DNA of 64,000 bases from Citrobacter rodentium NBRC 105723 = DSM 16636 (GCF_021278985.1 NZ_CP082833.1:3782001-3846000); one strand, 5' to 3'; shown: positions 50,288 to 59,263, counted from the first letter of the stretch. The notes: generated from the letters alone by a model not told the origin. Made by a program: numbers and translations.

Positions 50288-51280
50288 ATGAAAATTCCCT
50301 CACTCCAGCCCAGCTTCAACTTTTTCGCCCCAGCAGGATACTCTGCTGCCGTTGCTCCTAATCGTTCGGACAATGCCTATGCTGATTACGTATTGGATAT
50401 AGGCAAGCGAATACCACTTTCCGCGGAAGATTTAGGCAACCTATATGAAAATGTCATTCGCGCCGTTCGTGACAGCCGTAGCAAGCTCATAGATCAGCAT
50501 ACGGTCGATATGATTGGTAACACTATACTTGATGCTTTGAGCCGATCACAAACCTTTCGTGATGCCGTAAGCTATGGCATTCATAATAAGGAGGTACACA
50601 TTGGTTGCATTAAATACAGAAACGAATACGAGCTCAACGGAGAATCCCCCGTCAAAGTTGATGATATTCAATCACTAACCTGTACCGAATTATATGAATA
50701 CGATGTCGGGCAAGAACCAATTTTACCCATTTGCGAGGCAGGAGAAAACGATAACGAAGAGCCTTATGTCAGTTTTAGTGTTGCGCCAGATACTGACTCT
50801 TATGAGATGCCATCGTGGCAGGAAGGGCTGATTCACGAGATTATTCATCATGTGACTGGAGCTAGCGATCCGTCTGGAGATAGTAATATAGAGCTAGGAC
50901 CCACGGAGATTCTCGCACGTCGTGTCGCTCAAGAGCTGGGATGGACTGTCCCCGACTTCATAGGATATGCAGAGCCAGATCGTGAAGCTCATCTTAGGGG
51001 ACGTAACCTGAATGCCCTTCGACAGGCGGCCATGCGACATGAAGATAATGAGAGGACTTTCTTCGAAAGGCTGGGTATGATCAGTGATCGATATGAGGCG
51101 AGTCCTGATTTCACAGAGTATTCCGCTGTGTCTAACATAGAATATGGATTTATCCAGCAACATGATTTTCCCGGGTTGGCTATCGACGATAATTTACAGG
51201 ATGCAAATCAGATCCAACTCTATCATGGAGCACCTTATATCTTTACATTCGGGGATGTGGACAAACACAATCAGCGCTGA
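50288..51280 (+). CDS. nleC: NleC, type III effector zinc metalloprotease
   Basis: 330 residues from the ATG at 50288 (MKIPSLQ), exactly the known length. The zinc motif HEIIH falls at 183-187, followed by TGASD with the third ligand Asp at 194, as in characterised NleC. The full-length frame is intact to DKHNQR. NleC is injected into enterocytes and cuts the RelA (p65) subunit of NF-kB near its N-terminus, damping inflammation. A longer start at 50261 has no ribosome-binding site. It is AT-rich compared with the flanking backbone and stands in the prophage relic next to nleB. Confidence 0.95.
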   Translation: MKIPSLQPSFNFFAPAGYSAAVAPNRSDNAYADYVLDIGKRIPLSAEDLGNLYENVIRAVRDSRSKLIDQHTVDMIGNTILDALSRSQTFRDAVSYGIHNKEVHIGCIKYRNEYELNGESPVKVDDIQSLTCTELYEYDVGQEPILPICEAGENDNEEPYVSFSVAPDTDSYEMPSWQEGLIHEIIHHVTGASDPSGDSNIELGPTEILARRVAQELGWTVPDFIGYAEPDREAHLRGRNLNALRQAAMRHEDNERTFFERLGMISDRYEASPDFTEYSAVSNIEYGFIQQHDFPGLAIDDNLQDANQIQLYHGAPYIFTFGDVDKHNQR

Positions 51281-51315
51281 CGCGTCTTTGCAGCGACACA
51301 AGGCTACTACTCTTG

Positions 51316-51447
51316 CATTTTAACGGAGTTGATGATGGAAAATCGTGCAACCTTGTATGTAAAGGCGAAAAACCAAATTTTACGGTAGTAAGTGAGCCTG
51401 GCGGGAATGGTACCGCCAGCATCATCGGCTTTGGCCCAATAAAATGA
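51316..51447 (+). pseudogene. Possible coding relic after nleC
   Basis: An open run of 43 codons, HFNGVDDGKSCNLVCKGEKPNFTVVSEPGGNGTASIIGFGPIK, then TGA. There is no start or ribosome-binding site. It may be the end of a lost phage or effector gene; I do not recognise it. Confidence 0.3.
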
Positions 51448-51759
51448 TACTCGAAAAAAAGCACAACATGCTCCACATGTCATGCACGGATTCAGAATGC
51501 TCATTATTTCACCTGCATCATATCGACTTACTTATTGATTCAAGCGGCAGACAAATTAGGTTAACTTTTTGAATGAATCAAGTCACAGGCTAGTTCAGAT
51601 TGAGGCAGAGAAGAATGGGGCAAAACGGTTCAAAAGGGGCAAAATTTGGGCATAAAAATGTAGTTTATTGTAGCTTATTGGAGTAGTTGCGAGGTCATAT
51701 CTTATATGAAATATAAAGAAAATCATTTAAAATCCAGAGGTTGCATTTTTGCATCCAGT

Positions 51760-51785
51760 TTATTAATATTGTACTGCTCTTTCTT
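51760..51785. mobile_element. attR core of the Rac-like element, with the displaced ttcA start beyond it
   Basis: 24 of 26 bases equal the attL core. Reading outward on the minus strand from 51810, the flanking bases encode QNQEISKKEQYN, the original ttcA N-terminus. Its first two codons have become ATT TAG where ATG CAG is expected. Confidence 0.85.
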
Positions 51786-51902
51786 GCTAATTTCTTGATT
51801 CTGCTAAATTTAATAGTGGCTCAATTCATTATGTGGCATCAGAGAGGAGTGCGTCGCGCTAATAAAACCGGCAACGCTGTCTGATCGAAAAAACTGTGGC
51901 AG

Positions 51903-51987
51903 GTATGGTACGTATGGTACGTATGGTACGTATGGTACGTATGGCACGGATGGTACGTATGGTACGTATGGTACGTATGGCACGGAT
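51903..51987. repeat. 9-base tandem array (9.4 units) between attR and uspF
   Basis: The unit is GTATGGTAC. Nine units run head to tail, then GGAT. Units 5 and 9 carry GGCAC and units 6 and 10 start GGAT, so a 4-unit block of 36 bases appears to have been duplicated. The array sits about 60 bases downstream of the uspF terminator and 118 bases to the right of attR. It could be translated as repeated VRM on the plus strand, but no gene context supports that. Confidence 0.93.
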
Positions 51988-52047
51988 TAGCGAGAAAAAT
52001 GTCAGCACATTTAAAAGGCAAAACGCAGCGCCCGAAGGGAAAGGAAA

Positions 52048-52069
52048 AGCCCGCTGCAGGGTGCGGGCT
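52048..52069 (-). terminator. Terminator of uspF
   Basis: On the minus strand AGCCCGC-ACCCTGCA-GCGGGCT is followed by TTTTCCTTT, directly after the uspF stop. Confidence 0.88.
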
Positions 52070-52076
52070 GAAAAGC

Positions 52077-52511
52077 TTAACGAACGACCAGCACCGAGCA
52101 TTCAGCGTGGCGTACAACGGCTGCGGCGTTAGAACCGAGCAGGTAGGTGGTAATATCCGGACGGTGCGAGGCGATAATTACCATATCGGCCGGTAATTTT
52201 TTCGCCATTTCCAGAATTTTGTCTTTTGGCGAGCCTTCGGCGACGTGGACATGCACCCGGTCAGAGGGAATAGCGAACTTGTTGATTATCGTTTCCAGTT
52301 GCGATTTGGCTTCGGCTTTCAGATCTTCCATGGCGGGCAGTTCTGCGGAATAGGCCAGACCGAGGGAAGCGTAATAGGGCAGCGACGGAATAACGGTCAG
52401 AAAATGAACCTGTGCGTCATCTATTTTGGCTTCTGCGTCGACATGGGTAATAACGCGTTGAGTTAATTCTGAGTCGGAAATATCAATGGGGACAAGAATC
52501 GTTCTGCTCAT
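52077..52511 (-). CDS. uspF: Universal stress protein UspF
   Basis: 144 residues, the E. coli length, from the ATG at 52511 (MSRTILVPID). It is a single Usp domain with the ATP-binding type motif SHRPDITTYLLGSNAAAVVRHAECSVLV. AGGAGGTTTT precedes the chosen start. It is involved in adhesion and stress responses. It is the first backbone gene to the right of the prophage site, as in E. coli. Confidence 0.96.
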   Translation of the reverse strand: MSRTILVPIDISDSELTQRVITHVDAEAKIDDAQVHFLTVIPSLPYYASLGLAYSAELPAMEDLKAEAKSQLETIINKFAIPSDRVHVHVAEGSPKDKILEMAKKLPADMVIIASHRPDITTYLLGSNAAAVVRHAECSVLVVR

Positions 52512-52674
52512 AAAACCTCCTGTTTTAATATCCATATAAAGTGTAACGCCTTATCGCTTGTTGCGTATAATGATGACGGTCACATTTTGAGATTACTGAT
52601 TTAGTATTTATCTGAACAGAAGGGCGCATTATTAGCAGCGGGCGATATAAGGTGAAGAGCGGCAGGAAAAAGAT

Positions 52675-52696
52675 AGCCCGCCGTTGCCGGCGGGCT
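52675..52696 (-). terminator. Terminator of ompN
   Basis: On the minus strand AGCCCGCCGGC-AACG-GCGGGCT (imperfect) is followed by ATCTTTTTCC. It lies 8 bases after the ompN stop. Confidence 0.88.
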
Positions 52697-52703
52697 GAAC
52701 AAC

Positions 52704-53837
52704 TTAGAACTGGTAAACCAGACCCAGCGCGACAACATCATCAGTGTTGATGCTGTTGCTTGCGTAGAAGTTGTCGTCCTCGTCCAGCAGGTTGATTTTA
52801 TAATCAACGTAGGTGGACATATTTTTATTGAAGTAGTAGGTTGCGCCAACGTCAGCGTATTTAACCAGATCTTTGCTGGTGTCATTACCCTGGCCGCTCA
52901 GATCTTTACCTTTAGACATCAGGAAAGAGATTGCCGGACGCAGGCCGAAGTCGAACTGGTACTGGGCAGTCACTTCAAAGTTCTGCGTTTTGTTCGCCAC
53001 GCCATCATCGCCATACGGGGTCATATTGCGGGTTTCAGAATACATGGTCGCCAGGTAGATATTGTTGGCGTCATATTTCAGGCCTGCGGTCCAGGCGTCA
53101 GCGTTTTCACCGCCAGCGACTTTATCGCCCGCAGTAACCTGTTCATTGGTACGGTCGGAGGAGGTATAAGCAGCGCCGGCGCTGAAGCCCATGCCGAAGT
53201 CATACGTCGTGGAGATACCGAAGCCGTCGCCGTTCTGATGACGAACATCGCGGCCATTATTGGTGCCTTCCTGAGAGCAGTAACCGTCTTCGTTGCAGTT
53301 AGCGCTTTCGTTATTGCCCTGGTACTGCAGCGCAAAATTCAGACCGTTAACCAGACCGAAGAAATCAGCATTACGGTAAGTTGCCACACCGTTCGCACGA
53401 CCGGTCATAAAGTTATCGGCCTGGGTGTAGGAGTCGCCGCCGAATTCCGGCAGCATATCGGTCCAGCCTTCCACGTCGTACAGAACGCCGTAGTTACGAC
53501 CATAGTCGAATGAACCGTAGTCGCCGAATTTCAGGCCTGCGAAAGCCAGACGGGTCCAGGAGTTAGCGCCTTCGCCTTCAGTGGTGTTGGCCTGAACGTT
53601 ATATTCCCACTGACCAAAGCCGGTCAGCTGGTCGTTAATTTGGGTTTCACCTTTAAAGCCGATACGTGCGTAGGACTGATCGCCGTCAGCGTTAGTATTG
53701 TCTGAAAAATAATGCAGACCGTCTACTTTGCCATAGAGATCTAATTTGTTGCCGTCTTTATTATAGACTTCAGCGGCATGCGCTGCGCCAGCGGCTAACA
53801 GTGCAGGGATAACAAGGGCCAGTACTTTTCTTTTCAT
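52704..53837 (-). CDS. ompN: Outer-membrane porin OmpN
   Basis: 377 residues: a 21-residue signal (ending AAGAAHA), then a 16-strand trimeric porin of the OmpC/OmpF family, ending in Phe (GLVYQF). The loop-3 constriction has the PEFGGDS motif. The loop near residues 185-205 holds two cysteines (NCNEDGYCSQ), unusual in porins, which may form a surface disulfide. The gene is normally very weakly expressed. It is divergent from micC, as in E. coli. Confidence 0.95.
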   Translation of the reverse strand: MKRKVLALVIPALLAAGAAHAAEVYNKDGNKLDLYGKVDGLHYFSDNTNADGDQSYARIGFKGETQINDQLTGFGQWEYNVQANTTEGEGANSWTRLAFAGLKFGDYGSFDYGRNYGVLYDVEGWTDMLPEFGGDSYTQADNFMTGRANGVATYRNADFFGLVNGLNFALQYQGNNESANCNEDGYCSQEGTNNGRDVRHQNGDGFGISTTYDFGMGFSAGAAYTSSDRTNEQVTAGDKVAGGENADAWTAGLKYDANNIYLATMYSETRNMTPYGDDGVANKTQNFEVTAQYQFDFGLRPAISFLMSKGKDLSGQGNDTSKDLVKYADVGATYYFNKNMSTYVDYKINLLDEDDNFYASNSINTDDVVALGLVYQF

Positions 53838-54063
53838 CGAAATAATCCTTTAGTTTTTTATTTACCTGTGTCTCCCTCTTAGGGGAGCAAAAGCATGCTA
53901 AAGGAGAAGTTCCGTAAAGAGATAAATATGAATTGTTACGTATTAAGTAAAACGTTAATTAAATGATTCTGCGGAAATAGTGATAATTACCGTGAATGTA
54001 TTTGCTGGGAAATATATAAAATAAAAATTATACAAAATAACTATATTAGGATATTCTGCGCAG

Positions 54064-54172
54064 GTTATATGCCTTTATTGTCAATGTTTGCTTTTTGTTG
54101 GCCCATTGCGAAGCGTACTGATTTGCCAACAATCATAATGACAAGCCCGAACGAATGTTCGGGCTTTTTTTT
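54064..54172 (+). ncRNA. micC: MicC, Hfq-dependent small RNA that silences ompC
   Basis: 109 nt, the E. coli length, starting GTTATATGCCTTTATTG, the seed that pairs with the ompC leader. It ends in the terminator AGCCCGAACGAATGTTCGGGCT and eight T. The middle of the RNA differs from E. coli but the Hfq-type layout is kept. It lies between ompN and nifJ (ydbK). Confidence 0.96.
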
Positions 54173-54192
54173 ACCTGATCGACTCATAGCGG

Positions 54193-57100
54193 TTATTCGC
54201 TACGGGGTGTTTCCGCTTTTCCCGCCAGCTGCGCCAGGAAATCATAGCGTTTTTGCAGATCTGCGGCGGCGTCTCTCCATAATTGCTCCGCGACGTCCGG
54301 CTGCTGGGCGTTCAGACGGCGGAAGCGTTGCTCATTCAGCAGCGTTTCCGCCAGCGCATCTGACGGCGGACGGGAATCCAGCGCCAGCGGTAATTTACCT
54401 TCTTCCGCCCGACGCGGATCAAAGCGATACAGCGGCCAGAAGCCGGTTGCCGTCAGCTGACGCATCTGATCGTGACTCAGCGCCAGATCGTAACCGTGTT
54501 CTTCGCACGGGCTATAGGCGATGATTAGCGACGGACCCGGATAGGCTTCCGCTTCCTGAATCGCTTTCACGGTCTGGTTAAGCTGCGCGCCGAGGGAGAT
54601 CTGTGCGACGTAAACGTGACCATACATCATCATGCTGACGCCGAGATCTTTGCGCGCTTTGCGCTTGCCGTGCTCGCCAAACTTCGTCACGGCGCCCAGC
54701 GGCGTCGCTTTTGAAGCCTGTCCGCCGGTGTTGGAGTAGCACTGCGTATCCAGCACCAGGATATTGACGTTCTCGGTCAGACTGAGCACGTGATCCAGGC
54801 CGCCGAAGCCAATGTCGTAGGCCCAGCCGTCGCCGCCAATCAGCCAGATTGATTTTTCCACCAGCGCATCGGCGTCGGTCAGCAGCTCCTGCGCGCCGTC
54901 GACCTCTTTCAGCTGTTGGCGCAGCGCCGCCACCTGCTCGCGACGCGCTTCCGGCGTTGCCTGCGCATGTAACGCTTCATACAGATCCGCCGGGATCTTA
55001 TCGGCAAACTGCGTCAGCAGACGCAGCACGCGAACGCGATGCTGGTCGACGCTGAGACGGAAGCCGAGACCGAACTCGGCGTTATCTTCAAAGAGCGAGT
55101 TGGCCCAGGCCGGACCGCGACCGTGCGCATCGGTGGTATACGGCGTGGAGGGCAGGTTGCCGCCATAAATGGAGGAGCAGCCGGTCGCGTTGGCAATCAG
55201 CATACGGTCGCCATATAGCTGGGTCAGTAACTTAATGTACGGCGTTTCGCCGCAGCCGGAACAGGCGCCGGAATACTCAAACAGCGGCGTAATCAGCTGC
55301 GAGGTGCGGATATCAATGCGCTCCAGCTTACTGCGGTCAATTTCCGGCAGATCGAGGAAGAAGTCATAATTCACTTTTTCTTCTTCGACGTGTTCAAGGC
55401 GCGACATCATATTGATGGCCTTGATTTCCGGGTTCTGGCGATCTTTCGCCGGGCAAACTTCCACGCACAGGTTACAGCCGGTGCAGTCTTCCGGCGCCAC
55501 CTGCAGCATGTATTTTTGTCCGCGCATATCGCGTGATTTTACATCCAGCGAATGCAGGGTGGCAGGGGCGTTTTCCATATCCTGCGGTGAAACCACCTTC
55601 GCGCGAATCGCTGAGTGCGGGCAGGCGGCCACGCAATGGTTACACTGGGTGCACAGTTCCTCTTTCCAGATCGGAATTTCTTCGGCGATGTTGCGTTTTT
55701 CCCAGCGCGTGGTGCCCAGCGGCCAGGTGCCGTCAGGGGGAAGGGCGGAAACCGGCAGCGCATCGCCAAGACCTGCCAGCATGGCGGCGGTAACGGTTTT
55801 GACGAAGTCAGGCGCGGCGTCGGAAACCACCGGCGGACGGTTGGCGCTGTGCGGATTCACCGGTTGTAACGGCACTTCGGCGACGGATTCGCGCGCCAGC
55901 GCCAGCGCCTGCCAGTTACGCTCCACCAGATCCTGACCTTTGCTGCTGTAGCTTTTGGCGATGGCGCCCTGAAGCTCGGCCAACGCGCTGTCGCCAGGCA
56001 GGATTTGCGTGAGATGGAAGAAGGCCATTTGCATGACGGTGTTGATACGCGCCGCCAGTCCGCATTCGCGGGCGATTTTAGCCGCATTGATCGCGTAAAA
56101 ACGCGCTTTCTTCTGGTTCAGTACCGCCTGGACTTCCTGCGGCAGACGCGCCCAGACTTCGTCTGCGCTGTACGGCGTGTTGAGCAGAAAAATCCCGCCG
56201 GGCTTGAGGCGTTCCGCCATCTGATATTTATCGATAAACTGCAGCTGGTGGCAGCCGACAAAATCCGCCCGGGAGATAAGATAAGCGGAACGGACAGGTT
56301 GTTCGCTCACCCGTAAGTGGGACACCGTCAGACCGCCAGCTTTCTTCGAGTCGTAGACAAAATAACCCTGCGCGTACCAGGGCGTGGAGTTGCCGATGAT
56401 TTTGATGTTGTTCTTGGTCGCCGAGACGCTCCCGTCGCTGCCCAGGCCGTAAAACAGCGCCTCCAGTTTCGCCGTTGCAGGCAGGGAGTTTTCCGGCAGC
56501 GCTAGCGACAGGTTGGTCACATCATCATAGATCCCGACCGTAAACCGGGATTTCGGCTTGTCGCTGCTCAGCTCATTAAAGACGGCCAGCACACATTCCG
56601 GGCCAAACTCTTTCGATGACAGGCCATAGCGACCACCGATGACGCGCGGCAGCGTTTCGCGCTCGCCGCCGTTAAACGCCTCCGCCAGCGCGGTCATTAC
56701 GTCAAGGTATAAGGGTTCCGCCTGCGCGCCCGGCTCTTTGGTGCGGTCGAGCACGGCGACGGAGCGCGCCGTTTCCGGCAGGGCCTGCAGCAGATGCTTA
56801 GCGGAGAAGGGGCGGAAGAGACGAACTTTCAGCACGCCCACTTTCTCACTGTGGGTCAGCAGTTCGTCAACCACCTCTTCGCAGGTGCCGATGGCGGAAC
56901 CCATCAGGATAATTACCCGTTCCGCCTGCGGGTGGCCGTAATATTCGAATGGCTGATACTGACGGCCGGTTGCTGCAGCGAAGTCGTTCATCGCCTGTTC
57001 AACATGCTGGTAAACGGCGTTGTACCACGGGTTTGTCGCTTCGCGGGACTGGAAATAGGTGTCGGGGTTCGCCGACGTGCCGCGAATCACCGGATGCTCC

Positions 57101-57717
57101 GGATTCAGCGCCCTGGCGCGGTGCGCGTCAATCTCTGCCTGCGGCATCAGGTTCAGGATGGTATCGTCCGCCAGCGGTACGATCTTGTTTATTTCGTGCG
57201 AGGTACGGAACCCATCGAAAAAGTGAATAAAAGGCACCCGGCTTTTCAGCGTCGCCATTTGCGAAATCAGCGCAAAGTCCTGGGCTTCCTGAACGCTGGC
57301 CGCGCTCAGCATGGCGCAGCCGGTCTGGCGTACCGCCATTACGTCGGAATGGTCGCCAAAAATGGACAGCGCGTGCGTAGCGACGGTACGTGCGGCGACG
57401 TGCAGTACAAAGGGGGTTAATTGTCCCGCCAGTTTGTACAGCGTCGGGATCATCAGCAGAAGCCCCTGGGAAGAGGTAAAGGAGGTGGAAAGCGCGCCGG
57501 TTTGTAACGCGCCGTGTACGGCTGCGATTGCGCCGCCCTCTGACTGCATTTCAACAACGCGAGGGGTATCACCCCAGACGTTTTTAAGCCCGTTGCCGGA
57601 CCAGGCATCAGCCTGCTCGGCCATCGTAGAACTGGGCGTAATGGGGTAGATGGCGATAACTTCACTGGTGCGGAACGCCACCGAGGCGACTGCGCCATTA
57701 CCGTCAGTTGTAATCAT
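54193..57717 (-). CDS. ydbK: Pyruvate:ferredoxin/flavodoxin oxidoreductase (NifJ/YdbK)
   Basis: 1174 residues, a single-chain PFOR. Domain order: pyruvate-binding I (GNGAVASVAFRTSEVIAIYPITPSS), II, III (gamma), then a two-4Fe-4S ferredoxin domain (CTQCNHCVAACPHS and CTGCNLCVEVCPAKD, about 680-760). The thiamine diphosphate domain (GACSGCGETPYIKLLTQLYG, then GGDGWAYDIGFGGLDHVL) completes it. It oxidises pyruvate to acetyl-CoA and passes electrons to flavodoxin or ferredoxin. In E. coli it is SoxRS-induced. Confidence 0.96.
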   Translation of the reverse strand: MITTDGNGAVASVAFRTSEVIAIYPITPSSTMAEQADAWSGNGLKNVWGDTPRVVEMQSEGGAIAAVHGALQTGALSTSFTSSQGLLLMIPTLYKLAGQLTPFVLHVAARTVATHALSIFGDHSDVMAVRQTGCAMLSAASVQEAQDFALISQMATLKSRVPFIHFFDGFRTSHEINKIVPLADDTILNLMPQAEIDAHRARALNPEHPVIRGTSANPDTYFQSREATNPWYNAVYQHVEQAMNDFAAATGRQYQPFEYYGHPQAERVIILMGSAIGTCEEVVDELLTHSEKVGVLKVRLFRPFSAKHLLQALPETARSVAVLDRTKEPGAQAEPLYLDVMTALAEAFNGGERETLPRVIGGRYGLSSKEFGPECVLAVFNELSSDKPKSRFTVGIYDDVTNLSLALPENSLPATAKLEALFYGLGSDGSVSATKNNIKIIGNSTPWYAQGYFVYDSKKAGGLTVSHLRVSEQPVRSAYLISRADFVGCHQLQFIDKYQMAERLKPGGIFLLNTPYSADEVWARLPQEVQAVLNQKKARFYAINAAKIARECGLAARINTVMQMAFFHLTQILPGDSALAELQGAIAKSYSSKGQDLVERNWQALALARESVAEVPLQPVNPHSANRPPVVSDAAPDFVKTVTAAMLAGLGDALPVSALPPDGTWPLGTTRWEKRNIAEEIPIWKEELCTQCNHCVAACPHSAIRAKVVSPQDMENAPATLHSLDVKSRDMRGQKYMLQVAPEDCTGCNLCVEVCPAKDRQNPEIKAINMMSRLEHVEEEKVNYDFFLDLPEIDRSKLERIDIRTSQLITPLFEYSGACSGCGETPYIKLLTQLYGDRMLIANATGCSSIYGGNLPSTPYTTDAHGRGPAWANSLFEDNAEFGLGFRLSVDQHRVRVLRLLTQFADKIPADLYEALHAQATPEARREQVAALRQQLKEVDGAQELLTDADALVEKSIWLIGGDGWAYDIGFGGLDHVLSLTENVNILVLDTQCYSNTGGQASKATPLGAVTKFGEHGKRKARKDLGVSMMMYGHVYVAQISLGAQLNQTVKAIQEAEAYPGPSLIIAYSPCEEHGYDLALSHDQMRQLTATGFWPLYRFDPRRAEEGKLPLALDSRPPSDALAETLLNEQRFRRLNAQQPDVAEQLWRDAAADLQKRYDFLAQLAGKAETPRSE

Positions 57718-57786
57718 AGAACACCCTTACATTGCGCAAAATGAGGGACGCAGGAAACCACTTAGCGCCCTGATAGTTATTCCTTC

Positions 57787-57815
57787 AGTATAGGACTTTC
57801 CTGTATTCCCTTGAA
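57787..57815 (-). promoter_or_regulatory. Candidate sigma-70 promoter of nifJ
   Basis: Minus-strand TTCAAG (57810-57815), 17 bases, then TATACT (57787-57792), about 70 bases ahead of the nifJ ATG. A sequence like a SoxS/MarA box (AGTGCAC-N7-CAC) is near 57832-57850, in line with SoxS control, but this is tentative. Confidence 0.5.
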
Positions 57816-57850
57816 GTTATGCGGCTTTCGAGTGCACAAATTGACACAAG

Positions 57851-58318
57851 GATCGCGAAACAGAAGCGATATATTAATATTTCGTTAACGTACACGTGCC
57901 TGCGGATTTGTCGTAAGCGCGGGAAAACGCGTATTGCCATTTAACGAAAATATAAAGAATCGGCCCGTTATTAACCCGGGATTAACAGAGGGAGGACAAT
58001 AAATATTGTTAAGGTCCAGAAATGGAAGGTTGCCTGTTTTGCGGAAATAGATAATAAAATGAACAGCTTCAATCTATCTTATACAACTAAGTCGCCTTAA
58101 TAAGACTATTTCAGTTGGGCTGTGCCACCTTCCTCCCTACACTGCATCCACAGCAGGACAGTTTGCATCCTGTTATTTTCAACTTAGTCATTTCAATAAC
58201 AATATTAATTCGCAGATACATGCGAAGAACATTTTTTTAATCTATCGTTAAAGATAAATCTCTTTGGTGCGCGCAAAAGTCTGGAAGTGATAATGTAATT
58301 ACCTGTTTTAATTAAGTT
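57851..58318. other. Intergenic region between nifJ and the NlpC/P60 gene
   Basis: About 470 bases, AT-rich to the right of 57930, with no supported gene or RNA. It must hold the promoter of the peptidase gene. No ribosome-binding site of usual strength is seen just before 58319. Confidence 0.5.
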
Positions 58319-58846
58319 ATGATGCGTTTAATTTTGTTTATTTTCTTTATTTCGGCCTCATCGTCGTCGTTTGCTTTTGTCAAAATTCAGGCACTGGAGT
58401 GGGGACGCGATACCATTACGTCATTTTCTTCTTCTGATATGCGCTATGCTCCTGCGCCTGCTCAGGGCAACAGGACGCAGCTGAAGCGCCGTATTATGAA
58501 CGAATTCGCGGCGTGGCGTGGTACGAATTACCGGTGGGGAGGGGACAGTCACAGGGGGATCGACTGCTCGGCGTTTACCCGCAGAATTATCGCCTCGGTG
58601 ATTCATAAGCATTTACCACGGACGGCACTGGAACAGCGTCGCATGGGACAACGGATCCCACGCGATGCGCTGAGTGTCGGCGACCTGGTCTTTTTTGAAA
58701 CCAAGCCCGGCGTGCATCACGTAGGCGTCTATATCGGTAATGATGCGTTTATTCATGCTTCAAGTTCGCAGGGGGTGACGTTGTCACAACTTTCAAGCAA
58801 TTACTGGCAGGCGCGCTACGTCACCGCCCGGCGGATCGGCGCGTGA
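58319..58846 (+). CDS. Secreted NlpC/P60 family murein endopeptidase
   Basis: 175 residues with a short signal peptide (about 1-20, FISASSSSFA). NlpC/P60 domain: nucleophile Cys in GIDCSAFTRR (C83), His in VHHVGVYIG (H134) and the third residue His in FIHASSSQG (H146), as in MepS. It probably cleaves D-Glu-meso-Dap bonds or muropeptides in the periplasm. This gene is not at this place in E. coli, where ydbK is followed by ydbJ. It could be a relative of the horizontally acquired muropeptidases of Salmonella. Start: two adjacent ATGs, weak upstream signal. Confidence 0.88.
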   Translation: MMRLILFIFFISASSSSFAFVKIQALEWGRDTITSFSSSDMRYAPAPAQGNRTQLKRRIMNEFAAWRGTNYRWGGDSHRGIDCSAFTRRIIASVIHKHLPRTALEQRRMGQRIPRDALSVGDLVFFETKPGVHHVGVYIGNDAFIHASSSQGVTLSQLSSNYWQARYVTARRIGA

Positions 58847-58983
58847 TGTGAATCAAAACAGAGTGGGAAAAGGCAAGTAAATGTGGCCGTGGCGCATAAA
58901 TGCGCGCTTTAGCCCTCGACGCAATCGATTCGCATGCCTATTATTAGGGCGTTTCGTTTAGCTTAAATCAGAAGGGGAGTAAA

Positions 58984-59256
58984 ATGCGCGCAGCGTTTTG
59001 GGTAGGATGTGCCGCGTTATTATTGTCGGCGTGCAGCAGTGATAATGAGCCGGTTCAGCAGGCGACGGCAGCGCATGTCGCGCCAGGGTTACGGGCGGCG
59101 ATGTCCAGCTCCGGTGAAGCCAACTGCGCGATGATAGGCGGTTCGCTCTCTGTCGCCCGGCAATTAGACGGTTCTGCAATTGGCATGTGCGCGCTTCCTA
59201 ACGGCAAACGTTGCAGCGAGCAATCACTCGCCGCGGGACGTTGCGGCAGCTATTAA
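58984..59256 (+). CDS. ydbJ: YdbJ, DUF333 lipoprotein
   Basis: 90 residues with a lipobox LSAC (Cys 17), probably outer-membrane since the next residue is Ser. The DUF333 core is ANCAMIGGSLSVARQLDGSAIGMCALPNGKRCSEQSL (about 51-84). The function is unknown. AGAAGGGGAGTAAA precedes the ATG. It is convergent with hslJ, 7 bases apart at their stops. Confidence 0.93.
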   Translation: MRAAFWVGCAALLLSACSSDNEPVQQATAAHVAPGLRAAMSSSGEANCAMIGGSLSVARQLDGSAIGMCALPNGKRCSEQSLAAGRCGSY

Positions 59257-59263
59257 GCGCCCG

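Larger units (their letters stand above)
45086..51785. mobile_element. Decayed Rac-family prophage with type III effector cargo
   Basis: About 6.7 kb bounded by attL and attR. The order is attL, broken integrase (minus), tail-protein J fragment (plus), an IS inside another IS, nleG, phage gene relic, unknown relic, deleted nleB, nleC, relic, attR. Base composition from nleG to attR is AT-richer than the flanks. It lacks replication, lysis and capsid genes, so it cannot be an active phage. The element keeps the cargo that matters to the host (effectors). The same arm repeats (TGGGGCAAAACG, AGGGGCAAAATT) appear inside attR at 51615-51650. Confidence 0.9.

Noticed and set aside
51903..51987. CRISPR array
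   Set aside because: Units are 9 bases with no spacers and no cas genes nearby.
51896..52132. Plus-strand reading of repeated VRM across the 9-base array
   Set aside because: Its content is made by the repeat; it runs into the uspF 3' end, and both strands give equally long runs.
58326..58340. PhoP box made of two GTTTA repeats at the start of the NlpC/P60 gene
   Set aside because: The repeats are 10, not 11, bases apart and lie inside the coding sequence.
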